NCBI GenBank assembly: GCA_018398815.1
Contig: CM031628.1
Span: 13,641,026-13,705,025, forward strand
Direction: 5' to 3'
DNA: 64,000 nucleotides
Source of the DNA: Conus ventricosus
Taxonomy: Eukaryota > Mollusca > Gastropoda > Neogastropoda > Conidae
How positions within the stretch are numbered: position 1 is the first letter of the stretch; every line of letters starts with the position of its first letter. The position numbers were made by a program, and so were the translations under genes. The notes beneath the pieces are model-generated. The model did no database searches, was not told the DNA's origin, and was given only the letters and a program-made list of their open reading frames with translations. This document shows, piece after piece, positions 22,932 through 34,119 of the stretch.

Positions 22932-24826
22932 CGATGCAGTCTGCTGTTAGTAGTGTACAGTCAGACAACCCTAAACTAAAAGCCACGCTTGACACGAAGC
23001 AGAAAACTTTTAGGTGTTCCCAACTCAGAACTCTCACTCGTTGGCGTGATGCGTTAGCTCTTCGCTACCTAAATGACCCTGTCCCTGACTCTCCGTTCAA
23101 CATCATATGGGAAGACAGGGATGAGGGCAATAAAGTTATCAAGTACCGCTGTGCTGTGAGGAGGTTTCCAAATACAATTTAGCTAAGACATTTGTTCAGA
23201 TTTACAAGCATGACACTGAAAAATGCCTTACAATAACACTTTATTTCCTAAAAAAATAACAAAAAAAAGGGTGCTGGCTCATGCTTAGTCCAGGGTTTTA
23301 AGTGTGAGGCATGGGCAAAGACTGAATTTCAAATATTGTGTGCCATTGTGGGCAAACTCCAAGACTCTGGCATGGATGCCAGCCATGTGTGGGATGAGCA
23401 CAGGGCGCTGGGCTACATCACCGGGACGATGCCAACAGTGACCAGCAGGACAATGCAGGAACTCAGTGTGAAGGCCCCGTTATCACCGAGCTCCTTGCGG
23501 ATACAGCAAGCGACCATGTCATCTTTCCTGAAACCACGGAGTCCGCATCACTGTGTGATTCACGTCCTGTGAGGTCAACACTGATGTCACAGAGACTGCC
23601 AGTGACACTGAACCCACTACTCCAGAGAAAACAACTACCAGTGACACTGACCTCACTACCCAGAGATAACAACTACCAGTGACACTGACCCCACTACCCA
23701 GAGAAAACAACTACCAGTGACACTGACCTCACTACCCAGAGATAACAACTACCAGTGACACTGACCCCACTACCCCAGAGAAAACAGCTGCCAGTGACAC
23801 TGACCCCACTACCACTGAGAAAACAACCACCAATGCACTGACCCCACTACCCCAGAGAAAACAACTACTAATGACACTGACCCCACTACCCAGAGAAAAC
23901 AACTACCAGTGACACTGACCCCACTACCCAGAGAAAACAACTACCAGTGACACTGACCCCACTACCCCAGAGAAAACAGCCACCAATGACACTGACCCCA
24001 CTACCCAGAGATAAGAACAACTACTGGTCAGATTGACGTAACCACCACAGATGGGACCATTTCTACTGACAAACACAGACCCCACCACCACCAATGCCAG
24101 TACAAGCACAGACGCTAAGAATTGCATCCAGTGCTCTCTTTCTTTCACTGCATCTGTCTGTATATCTTGCATCAAAAACCTTGATGCAGATATTTAAAAC
24201 TCAGATTGACAACAAACTGAGGATTTTAAAACAGACGATGCAGGAGAAAATTGACAGTCTGCAAGATGAGTGCAACACACTACGCAATCAGCTCAAAGAA
24301 CAAACGAAGCTGATTGACAGTGTGTCTGACCGTCAAAAGCACCTCTTGAAATCAGCACGTGACTGTCAGCACCATACCACGTCCACTTGTAAAGTCATCA
24401 AAAAAGTCAACGCAGCCAGAACTAAAACAACTGGAACAATCTAGCGACGTGTGTACTAAGCATAGTGGTGTTACGGCTGACAAAGAACAGACTGTCACTC
24501 ACGCTGTGACCGACTCCGTCACTGTCACCAACAACAAACCAGCCTTTGACAGACAGCAGACTGACTCCACCCCTGTCATAGGTAATACCACAGCAGTCTC
24601 TGACTGACAGCTCAATCAAACTACCCCAAAGTTCAGGATCCGTCTTCCCCCGAAAGGCAAAATTGTCAACTTCATTGTGGGGGATTCTAACCTTCAGTAT
24701 ATTGACCGACAGAGACTGGACAGGACGGGGCTCACCCATGTACGCACAATGCCTGGAGCGAAGGTGACTGACGTCACTGCTGCCCTTAGAGATTGTGCAG
24801 AGAGAACAGCATTTTACCAATTCTAA
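22932..24826 (+). pseudogene. ORF1-like retroelement protein with coiled coil and SGNH-like end
   Basis: Several collinear frames make up one decayed coding unit. An N-terminal region (22932-23180) holds 'TRWRDALALRYLND'. A middle part follows with 'ILCAIVGKLQDS' near 23335-23370. A Thr-rich 13-residue repeat (about 23590-24010) reads 'TTSDTDPTTPEKT'. Next is a heptad-rich coiled coil (24184-24350, 'KIDSLQDECNTLRNQL'). The end (24640-24826) carries 'NFIVGDSNLQYIDRQRL' then 'RTMPGAKVTDVTAAL'. The 'GDSN' block resembles the SGNH-hydrolase-like domain found in ORF1 of CR1-type LINEs and other retroelements. Such proteins bind element RNA or lipid; the role here is inference. Frameshifts occur at least near 23180, 23570 and 24440. 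No reverse transcriptase lies downstream. Confidence 0.5.
23585..24012 (+). repeat. 39-bp coding minisatellite
   Basis: About 11 units of 'ccagtgacactgaccccact' plus 'accccagagaaaacaacta'. Most of the frame-changing variation is one C more or less in the 'cccagag/ccccagag' run, giving 38- and 39-bp units. Full-length units encode a 13-residue Thr-rich repeat. Confidence 0.9.
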
Positions 24827-25395
24827 CTCACTTGCTCCTCCACCAAGTTTTTGGGCGAAAGTGGCCTAAAAGCCGCCTTTCCCTGTTCTTTGACAAGTAA
24901 GACTTCAATAACCAAAAAATAACGATTATCTACAAACAAACATACTGAACAAACATAAAGTAAAAAATCCTGCTTAAATCTAGAAATTATGTATGGCTTG
25001 ACCGAGACACTGTGCACACAGGCCTAATTTCAGGGTTCGTGGATTGTGGCAGGGCGTATCAGGTTACAGTGGTTCGTGCGGCAGGGAACTGCTGCGAGAC
25101 CACGCGGCGTCGCACACCCGATGACGAGACGGCTTGCCAGTTCTAGTCATGTTTACTGCGCATAAGCCTCTTATCGAATCAAGTGCCGAGCTTAAATCAC
25201 GTGACACTTTGTGTTGCGCCCACCATACACAGCCGCCGCCATTTTACATTCGACCGGTGGGCTGTGCGGTTGTATGCTGGTGTGGCGAGCATTAGAAATT
25301 GTGTGTGTGTTAAAAACATGGCTAGTCGGATGATGTTTCAATGCCTTCTGTCAGTGCTGGAAGTGACACTAATATACTCAGAATGTGAAATGTTT
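24827..25395. other. 3' tail of the ORF1-like element and unique sequence
   Basis: 'ctcctccaccaagtttttgg' and 'cttcaataaccaaaaaataa' in this tail recur at 28810-28910 and, on the minus strand, at 44310-44430. The stretch from 24827 to about 24980 therefore belongs to a dispersed element. The rest to 25395 has no gene that I recognise. Confidence 0.65.
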
Positions 25396-25400
25396 ATCTT

Positions 25401-26142
25401 TCAAGTATTGAGTGGTCCTATCATGGACCATTCGTTTTCGGGCCTTTAAAGGAGAATCGCATATCATGTGGGTACACCGGTTTTTTAAAGTAGCGAAAAA
25501 TACCGAATTCAAAGAAAAGGGGCAAATACTGAACATGCGGAGTAAGATAACTTATTATTTCCCTTCGTAATCTCTGGCTTTACCTGTTATAAAAACTGAA
25601 ACTCAACCAGCCATTGGTATAGACCACAGACATATTACAAACTTAATTGAAAGAGCAAATTTCTTCTTACTTTTCATTGAAGTGAGTGTTTGTTTATCTG
25701 TTTCGAGGCCTTGGGAAGACTCTAGCAAGTCAAACTTGCATGCGTGAAATAACAAACAACCTGATGGAACACTGAGGAGGTCAGTGCCAGCAGGGCATGC
25801 CAATAAACGTCTCCATGGTTACACACTGATTACGTCAACAGGAAAATGAGAGTGTCCAAGTTATACGCTAAAATTATGATAAAATTCAGGGTCATGTTCG
25901 GATCTTACCTGCCCGTTTCTAAAAGTCCTGGCAATTGGGATGCAGATTTTCACTGGGGTCAGATGACCTCATGACCTGAAAGATATTTATGCAATGATAA
26001 CGAAACACCTCTCTCTCTATCTCTTCTCTCTCTCTCTCTCTAATCTCTCTCTATCTCTCTCTCTCTCTCTCTCTATTCCTATTATCTATTATTATCGATC
26101 TATCTATCTATATATCTATCTGTCTCTCTCTCTCTCTTCCCT

Positions 26143-26184
<42 letters not shown>

Positions 26185-29100
26185 CCGCTGCCAACCGGAC
26201 CGGTGCGGACGTGTTATCACGAGCTGCTGCGTTCTGTTTATTTGCTGAGCGTGTTTGTATATCTATTCAGTTTTCCTCCGTGTTGAATTGACCAAACTGG
26301 CCTGGTGCTTCGTGCATTGTTTCTGTGTACAGATAGCGGATTTGTTCTTATTTGAATTACGTGTGTTTTAAGGGGAAAATATCAGTGTGAAATTGCTCTT
26401 TCCCTCAAGATTTCTTCAACCGTTTATTGTGGTGTTGTGCTGCCGTAGCGCTGTGAGCGCCTTGTTGTTGAGCTGTTGAAGCAGGGTGCCTCCAGGCGCC
26501 CCTAAGTGGCCTTATCTGTCGTAACCCGTAAGCCGATCCCTTGCCAGGAAAAACCCCAGCTGAAATTTATACAAGGACGGACTTTCGTTGTCTATGGCCA
26601 GTGTGTGTTTACAAGTGGGCAGTATAACGGCTAATCAGTTTGTGGTGGAGATCAGATGGACCTCGTCAACAGTGTTCACTTTGTTCCGGCTATTTCCCCA
26701 CTCTCCTGTCTGTGTTGTGCTTAACATACTTCTCACAAGTTTCAACTGCAGTTACATCCGTCTGCATCGGCCAGTATGGCCGTCACAGTCTCTGTAACTC
26801 CCCCCCCCCCCTCCAAACATGTCAAGTCGTCCCACTGTAATTGACGATGCAGTTGCTGTTAGTAGTGTACTGTCTGGACAACCTAAACTAAAAGCCATCG
26901 CTTGACACGAAGCAGTAAACTTTTAGGTGTCAATAAGAACTATCACTCGTTGGCCGTGATGCGTTAGGCTGCCTTCGCTACCTAATGTCCCTGTCCTGAC
27001 TCTCCGTTAACTTCATATGGGAAGACAGGAATGAGTGCAATAAAGTTATCAAAGTAACAGCTGTGCTGTGAGGGGGGAGGTTTCCAAATTACATTTAGTA
27101 AGACATTTGTTCAGATTTACAAGCATGACACTGAAAATTGCCTTACAATAAACACTTTATTTCCTAAAAAAAATAACATAAAAAAAAGGGTTGCTGGCTC
27201 ATGCTTTGTCCTGGGTTGTTTTAAGTGTGAGGCTATGTGCAAAGACTGAATTTCAAAATATTGTGTGCCATTGTGGGCAACTCCAAGACTCTTGGTTGGA
27301 GCCAGCCATGTGTGGTAATGGAGCACAGGTCGCTGGGCTACATCACCGAGGACGATGCCAACAGTGTCCAGCAGGACATATTGCAAGGAACTCTGTGTTG
27401 AAGGCCCCGTTATCACCGGTGCTTCCTTGCGGGTACAGCAAGCGTCATGTCATCTATCTGAAACTCCACGGAGTCCGCATCACTGTGTGATTCAAAGTCT
27501 GGCGAGGTCTACACTGATGTCACAGAAGAGACTGCAGGACATGATCCCATACTCCAGAGATACAATCTTCCAGTGACACTTGACCTCAATACACCAGAGT
27601 AACAATACCAGTGACATTGACCCCCCTACCCCAGAGAAAAACAAAACTACCAGTGGACAGACCATCACTACCCAGTGATAACAACTACAGGAAACAGACC
27701 CCACTACCCCAGAGGAAAAACAGCTGCAGTGACCATTGACCCCATCAACCAACTGAGAATACAAACACCCATTGACACTGGACCCCACTACCCCAGAGAA
27801 ATCATACTACTAATGACACTGTCCCCACTAACCCAGAGTAAACATACCAGTGACACTGACCCACTACCCAAGGAGGAAAACAACTACCAGTGACATGGAC
27901 CCATATACCTGAGAAAACAGCTCCTATGCACTGACCCCACTACCCAGAGATAAGAAAATCTACTGGTCAGATTGACGTAAAACCACCCCCACCCCCCATA
28001 TGGGGGGGGGGGGGGGGGAATTGGGGGTCCATTTCTACTGAAAACACAGACCCACCACCACCTATGCAGTACAAAGCACAGACGCTAAGAATTGCATCCA
28101 GTGACTCTCTTTCTTTCACTGCATCTGTCTGTATATCTTGCATCAAAAAACCTTGATGCAGATATTAAAAACTCAGATTGACACAAACTGAGGATTTTAA
28201 AAAGACGATGCAGCTGAGAAAAATTGACAGTCTGCAAGATGAGTGCACACACTACGCTATCAGCTCAAAGAACAATCGAAAGCTGATTGACAGTGTGTCT
28301 GACCGTCAAAAGCACCTTCTTGAAAATCAGCACGGAATGTCAGCAAACATAACCACGTCCTCTTGTTTAATGTCATCAAAAAAGTCAACGGCAGCCGAAC
28401 CTATAAACAACTGGATACAATCCTAGCGACGTGTGTACAAGCATAGTGGTGTTTTACGGCTGACCAGAACAGACCTGTCCTCACGTGTGACGATCCGTCT
28501 CTGTCACCACTACAAACCCAGCCATTGACAGACGCAGGATGACTCCAACCTTGTCATAGGTATTACCACAGCAGTCTCTGACTGGGGACAGTCAATCAAA
28601 TACCCCAAAGTTTCAGGATCGTCTTCCCCCGAAAGGCAAAAATTGTCAACTTCATTGTGGGGGATTCTTTCCTTCAGTTTATTGACCGACAGAGGATGGA
28701 CTGGAAGGGGCTCACCAATGTACGCCAAGGCCTGGAGCGAAGGTGACTGACTTCTCTGTGCACCTTTGAGATTGTGCAGAGAGAACAGCATTTTATCCCA
28801 ATTTACTCACTTGCTCCTCCACCAAGTTTTTGGTGCGAAAGTGGCCTAAAAGCCGCCTTTCCCTGTTCCTTTGACTTGTAAAAGACGTCAATAACCAAAA
28901 AATAACGATTTTCTACAACAAACATACTGAAAAACTTAAAGTAATAAAATTCCTGCTTAATATAGAAATTATGTATGCTTGACCGAGACCACTGTGCACA
29001 CAGGCTAATTTCAGGGTTCGTGGATTGTGGCAGGGGTTATCAGGGTTAAGTGGTTCGTGCGGCAGGGAAACTGCTGCGAGACCACGCGGCGTCGCACACC

Positions 29101-29400
29101 CGATGACGAGACGTTGCCAGTTTCTAGTATGTTTACTGCGCATATGCCTCTTATCGAATCAAGTGCGAGCTTATATCCACGTGTCACTTTGTGTTGCGCC
29201 CTCCATACACAGCCGCCGCCATTTTTAATTCGAACGGTGGGCTGTGCGGTTGTATGCTGGTTGGCGAGCATTAGAAATTTTCCAAAGTGTGTGTTAAATA
29301 ACATGGCTAGTTTTGGAAGTGTGTTTCAATGCCTTCTGTCAGTGCTGTGAAGTGTCCCTACTATTACTCAAGAAATGTTGAATGTTGTTATTTTCGCAAG
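25401..29400. repeat. 3.9-kb tandem unit, copy 2 (indel-rich)
   Basis: Collinear with copy 1 along its whole length: block A tail at 25401-26000, microsatellites at 26005-26185, leader at 26190-26840, coding region at 26845-28790 and tail to 29400. It differs by very frequent one- and two-base insertions and deletions and some substitutions, and is about 100 bp longer. The 39-bp repeat is present at about 27500-27960 but heavily scrambled. The pattern looks more like uncorrected long-read error than mutation. Confidence 0.88.
26845..28790 (+). pseudogene. Second copy of the ORF1-like coding region
   Basis: It contains the same elements as the 22932-24826 copy: the 39-bp repeat region, the coiled-coil stretch (about 28200-28330) and the SGNH-like block near 28620-28700, where 'GDSNL' is altered. 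Frames break every 50-100 bases. A poly-G run at 28003-28018 is absent from copy 1. Confidence 0.55.
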
Positions 29401-30660
29401 GAAAACTTTCTGATCAACTGGCCGATCGTATTTTGTGGAAAAATACATTGCTTATCATGAAGGCCATGCCAGGTGGCGGCCTTGTTTCTCCTCGCTCAAA
29501 GGCCAAATGGAAGCATTTTGTTTTTGTTTCCTCATCAAAAAAACGGATACTCTCAGTTTGAAGATCGTGAACTAATATTGGTAAACACAGCTTTGTGAGG
29601 CTGACTTCTGAGCAATTTGATTTAACCAAAAAACCTTTTGAAATGGTCAAGAAATGAACCCCATCTTACACCGGCATGATAATGATACACATGTCGTGTT
29701 AGTAACCTGCTTGAGGGATTAATTGAGCCACTTCCACAGCGGTTAGTTTTACTAGCGCCCAACAAAACTAGGCCAATCGGCTAATCTCTGCGAGATAGAC
29801 CTACAAAGACACCTACTGGGAGCGTTCGGGTTTGTCTAGAGGCAGGGTTGTGTGGGTTTTTGCAACAGTGCGCGCGGGTAAGACCTCTGCAGGGCCTTTC
29901 CTCTGACGTGACTCTACTATTTGTACTGCAGGCCTACTACTGACGTTGACTCTAAATTTAGTCCGCTCATGCATGTTACGGTCGGCTTTTGTTTAGGTTG
30001 AATGCTTTGAATTTCCTCCATTGAACTCCTTGACTTTGTATATATTGCTGTGATTATAGATTCAGGACTTTGTTAAGTGCTTTCGGCGGCCCTGCCTTGA
30101 ATTTACGAGTTTCAAGTGTAACAACAAAAGCCCCCTTCACTTTCCACAAGCATGTCCTGTCAATTGTGTGTTTGTTTGTTGTTGTTTGCGTTGTTTGTTT
30201 GTGTGTGGGTTTTGTCCTACCCACGCTGCACGTCCCCCACACCCCCTACCCACCCCATCGGCACGCACGTCCCCCACCCCCTCCCCCTCCTCGCACGCAC
30301 GTCCCCCTCCACCTCCCCACGCAACGCACGTCCCCCCACCCCCCCACACCACCCCAGCACGGCACACTCATAGTCTCCACAATGTTCTTAACTGAAGTTT
30401 CCCAAGTCTCCTTCGAAGTCATCCTCAAGTTCTTACTCAAGTTATTCTCAAGTTGTCATCTAAGTGATCCTTAAGTCATTCCCCAAGTCACCCCATTGTC
30501 ACTTTTAAGTTCTTGATTAAGTAATCTTTCTAAATTCATTGATTAGTCACTCAAGATCATAACTATGTCATCCTTAAGTACAACTAAGTTCCTATTTATG
30601 TTATCTTATATTTGATCAAAAAAAAAAACAATACAATCTATGTTTTTATTTAAATTGTAG
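29401..30660. other. No gene seen
   Basis: Mixed unique sequence. It includes a C-rich stretch with 'cacgtcccccac' words at 30225-30360 and a degenerate 'caagt' repeat at 30400-30600. The Pro/Thr-rich ORFs over the C-rich part are compositional. Confidence 0.5.
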
Positions 30661-32689
30661 ATGTCTATTTAGTACACACCACGCCTCAAAAAACGCAGTC
30701 TTCAGCTGAGAATATCTTGCTCGGCGTTCTCTGGCGAGATCGGTCAGCATAGATCTTAATGAAGTTCTTACATCCTAAAGCACCACGCATTGATTACAAA
30801 ATTCTGAGTCTTTGGAATGTCTTTTATAGACTCCATGTCTTTATTTATTGTACTTTATCATTTTATAATACGCATGATTATATTTTAAAAAAAATTTATA
30901 ATTATGTTTTAAAATTATTATGTCCATCTGAATTGGATCAAATTGATCTTTTGTTGGTGACGGTTCTGGCGTGCTGTTGCCTTCTGTATATAGTGGTTCG
31001 ATATTTTTGATTGCTTTTGTTTTCGGCTGCCTTTGTGTATATTTTTTTTAACCGTAATAACTGCCCCCCTCAGCGCAAGGGCGCAATAATGGCAAAGTTT
31101 TAAGTTCAATTACCATGGTAGACTTTCGGTGCTGTAGGCCTTGATCATATGGTTGTTTTATAGCTGGATTGAAAATCAAACTTGTTATGGCGTTGGCGGT
31201 TGTTATGTTTTCATGATGTGTTATATTCTGTTACATAATTTTTTTTGTCTGTTCCACTCTTGATAATTTTTTCCTGCTTTAACTCGCCAAGGATGCTTTT
31301 CACTGGCCCCTCCACTTGGTTCAGTGTTTTCTGATTATGCGATTTTCTGGTTGGTTACTTTCTCCACCTGATTCAATGTTTTCCTGATTCTGGTTCTGCT
31401 GATTTTCCAGGCTCGTTCATTTTGAAGGAAACAAAATCTATATGATTAAAAGTTATTAATTTCACACGATTTATTGGCGATAACAATGTTCCAAATCTGT
31501 AGTTTGAATCACATCCTAGAGACTCAATGAGTTTGTTTAAAAAAGGATCTTGCGTTAATTCAATACGTATGATCTTGTTCAGAATCAATGGGAGCATATT
31601 TTATGACGAGTTTAGTGATTCAACTAAGAACCGTTTGCCCACACTTTTACACCATTCTTGACCCCAGCTGCGCTTATACCTGTTATTATGATACTTTTAA
31701 AATGTCTTGCGGCGACATTCTGTTGAATCTGTTCAATGCTGAATTCAGTTCGGGAACTGTTTTGGTTTTTCACCGCTGCCAAAGAATACAAACCTCTCCT
31801 TTTGGGGCATAACAGCTTGGCCTCAACTTGGTCATTCATAATGTTCAGGACGTTTAGGCCCCCCCCCCTTGTAGCTGTAGTAGATCATCACTGTCATGTT
31901 TTTTAATATATTATAATTATTTTTATTTTCTAAAAATGGCACGAAACAAAAAAAAAACTGTTGCTATCCTTGTATATACCATTCGTGTTATTGGAGGTCT
32001 AAGTCTAGGATACTCAATGCTTGGTAAAAGCTTGTTAAGAATTTAAACCAGCAGTTCTTGGCACTTGATTTGAGGATTCAGCAAAGCGATTGCTATCTTT
32101 GCAGCTGCGTTTGCCACGAAAAGTTTTTCTAGTCTAGCAAGGAATAATTCCAGACAGTTTAAATATGTAAATAATAATATACATTTATAAAATATTGGCT
32201 TCACTAGTAATGATGATAGGACGGCGCTGTGGTTAAGCGCTCGCTCTTTTAGTGCGAAGTTATTTGATTTAGTAATAATGCGGATGGATGGCGAGAGAAA
32301 AAGACATTAACAAAGCTGTGGAGCAAAACTAGCTGCACAGCACATGATCGCTATGAAAGCATGAGATTGAGGCGTTAGTATTTTATTAATGATACTCTGA
32401 AAAAACTGGGCATGAGCTTTCACATTTGAAGATGTTGATTCAAGCTAAAACAATAGTTTCTTAGGTAAAAGGACAAAACAATCGGAGACATTGCCCCCAC
32501 CAAAAATTTAGCGACTTTTATCATCCTTCCAGGAAAAACAAAAGATGCAGAAATCGCGTTTATTGCCGTTGGTTTGTCCGTTGTGTATTTTGTGGCGCAT
32601 TATATGGCTGTGGTAAAAAATGAAACAAAATCTATAATTATTCGCCAAAAGGATTTTGGGTTCTAAGGGCAGTATCAGCAATTTAAAAA
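30661..32689. other. AT-rich sequence, no recognised gene
   Basis: Two adjoining minus-strand frames (31373-31597 and 31624-31839) might be parts of one decayed ORF, but I recognise no domain. The stretch lies immediately left of the Polinton integrase, so the missing left end of that element should be here. No inverted repeat matching the right side could be found by eye. Confidence 0.4.
32216..32275 (+). repeat. tRNA-like SINE head
   Basis: 'ggcgctgtggttaagcgctc' followed by 'tttagtgcgaag' resembles the D-arm and anticodon region of tRNA-derived SINEs, with an A-box-like 'tggttaagc'. No B box is legible downstream. Confidence 0.4.
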
Positions 32690-33590
32690 GCTAATGCCAG
32701 TAAGCTAGCGGGAGTCAGTCGAACAAATCGCAAAAGATTAGGTTATCTAAAAACAAGCGATTTGGCAATTTTATTTACCTGCGCCCAATCGAATACAGAG
32801 TTCCATCACTTTGTGAATTACAATACCAAACGACACCCATTTCAAATGGATCTTCTATATTTACCTCTGATTTACGATTAGACGATAAAGAATTTAAGTA
32901 CGCACTCACAGTCATTGACATGGCTTCAAGATACATAGATGCGGAGCCATTAACACAAGAGTGCTTCTGCTGTATGCGGTCGCCATTACAGCGATATACC
33001 AACGAGGACCGCTTACTTACCCTCGCTTGATTAAGTCGATGATGGAAAAGAATTTAAAGGGCAAGTGAATCATTTTTTGTTGAATCATAGAGGTACCATT
33101 AAAAGTGGCATTCCGGGAGTTCACAGAGCACAGGCTTTTGTTGAAAACTTTAACAACCCAGTTATCCGAAAGATTTTCTCACTTCCAGTATCACAGAGAG
33201 CTTTATTGAAATTCTCGCAACACAGAATGGTTAGAAGACCTGCCCTCAGTTTGGCGCAATGAATAATGAAGAATTTAAAGGACTTAAACCCCCCGTACAA
33301 GCAATCAATAAGTAAAAACAATAATTGTTGTTGATAGTTGAGTCTTCATACGGAAAACTATAACCGTTTGGTTTAAAAGTTAGGGACCTTTATTTACGGG
33401 GGGAAGCGGAAGGGGACACTCGCATCAGGGCAAACGAGCCAGTTGAGGTGTGTTGAGCCAATATGAAATAAAAAGAATTAGTTAATATGAATCGCCAGTG
33501 TATTATTTACGAGAAAACTGGTCACAACAAAAAAACCAGCTCCTCAATGATATTTTGCGAAGAAGAACTGACAGATAATCCACTAGACAC
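32690..33590 (+). pseudogene. Polinton integrase
   Basis: Motifs of the RNase H-fold integrase appear in order but in shifting frames. There is an N-terminal 'KLAGVSRTNRKRL' (32695), then 'KYALTVIDMASRY' followed by 'DAEPLT' (32896-32957), which holds the first catalytic Asp. 'DDGKEFKG' (33038-33061) holds the second, and 'VHRAQAFVENFN' (33117-33153) the catalytic Glu. The chromodomain-proximal end is 'NEEFKGLKPP' near 33260-33290. The tail (33390-33590) resembles the SH3-like end with 'FCEEELT'. The triad is therefore still legible. Integrase would insert the linear element DNA into the host genome. The polymerase gene lies convergently on the right. Confidence 0.85.
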
Positions 33591-34119
33591 GTTCCAGTGC
33601 TTAGTTTATTTTACGTTATTATATTTGAGGTTTTAAATGGAAAGCTCAGAGGAAAAGAGCAGAAAGTTATCAAGAATGGTAAAGGAAGAGAAACTTGAAA
33701 ATGATACGGAGAATCATTTCTTGCTTGTAATGCTATTTAAGGAAACATTTTTGGGGAGTAATTCAATGCATGCTAAAAATTATATAAATAAAATCATCCA
33801 AGACACCTCTAACTTAACACCCTATTTGGGGAACAAAGTATATTCTTGAATAATATAAAAATTGTCGAACGCGTTCAAGCAATCATGAGAAAAGGATTTA
33901 AATGAATTGGATAATTGAAGCTATGATCGGATCTTATAACAAAAGTGATGAAAATTATATACCCCCTGTTTATGCGGTTCCTCCAGTGCCGATTGCTATG
34001 AAACTCTGGCAATTAACAATTACTCGTTTGGTGTTTGTTCTATCTAACGACTTCTTTGTTACAAATGTTGTGTTGATTTTCATGTAGGATTTGATCGCAG
34101 TGTTACGTTGGTCTGATGG

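Noticed and set aside
25401..29400. Copy 2 of the 3.9-kb unit as an independent, older insertion
   Set aside because: It has no target-site duplication or separate termini, it is exactly head to tail with copy 1, and its differences look like sequencing indels. I kept it as a repeat copy.
30070..30474. 134-residue ORF with a hydrophobic start, considered as a secreted protein
   Set aside because: The Val/Cys/Leu start comes from a 'ttgtttg' run and the rest from a C-rich tract; it is compositional.
32216..32275. tRNA gene
   Set aside because: Only the D-arm-like half is present, with no T arm.
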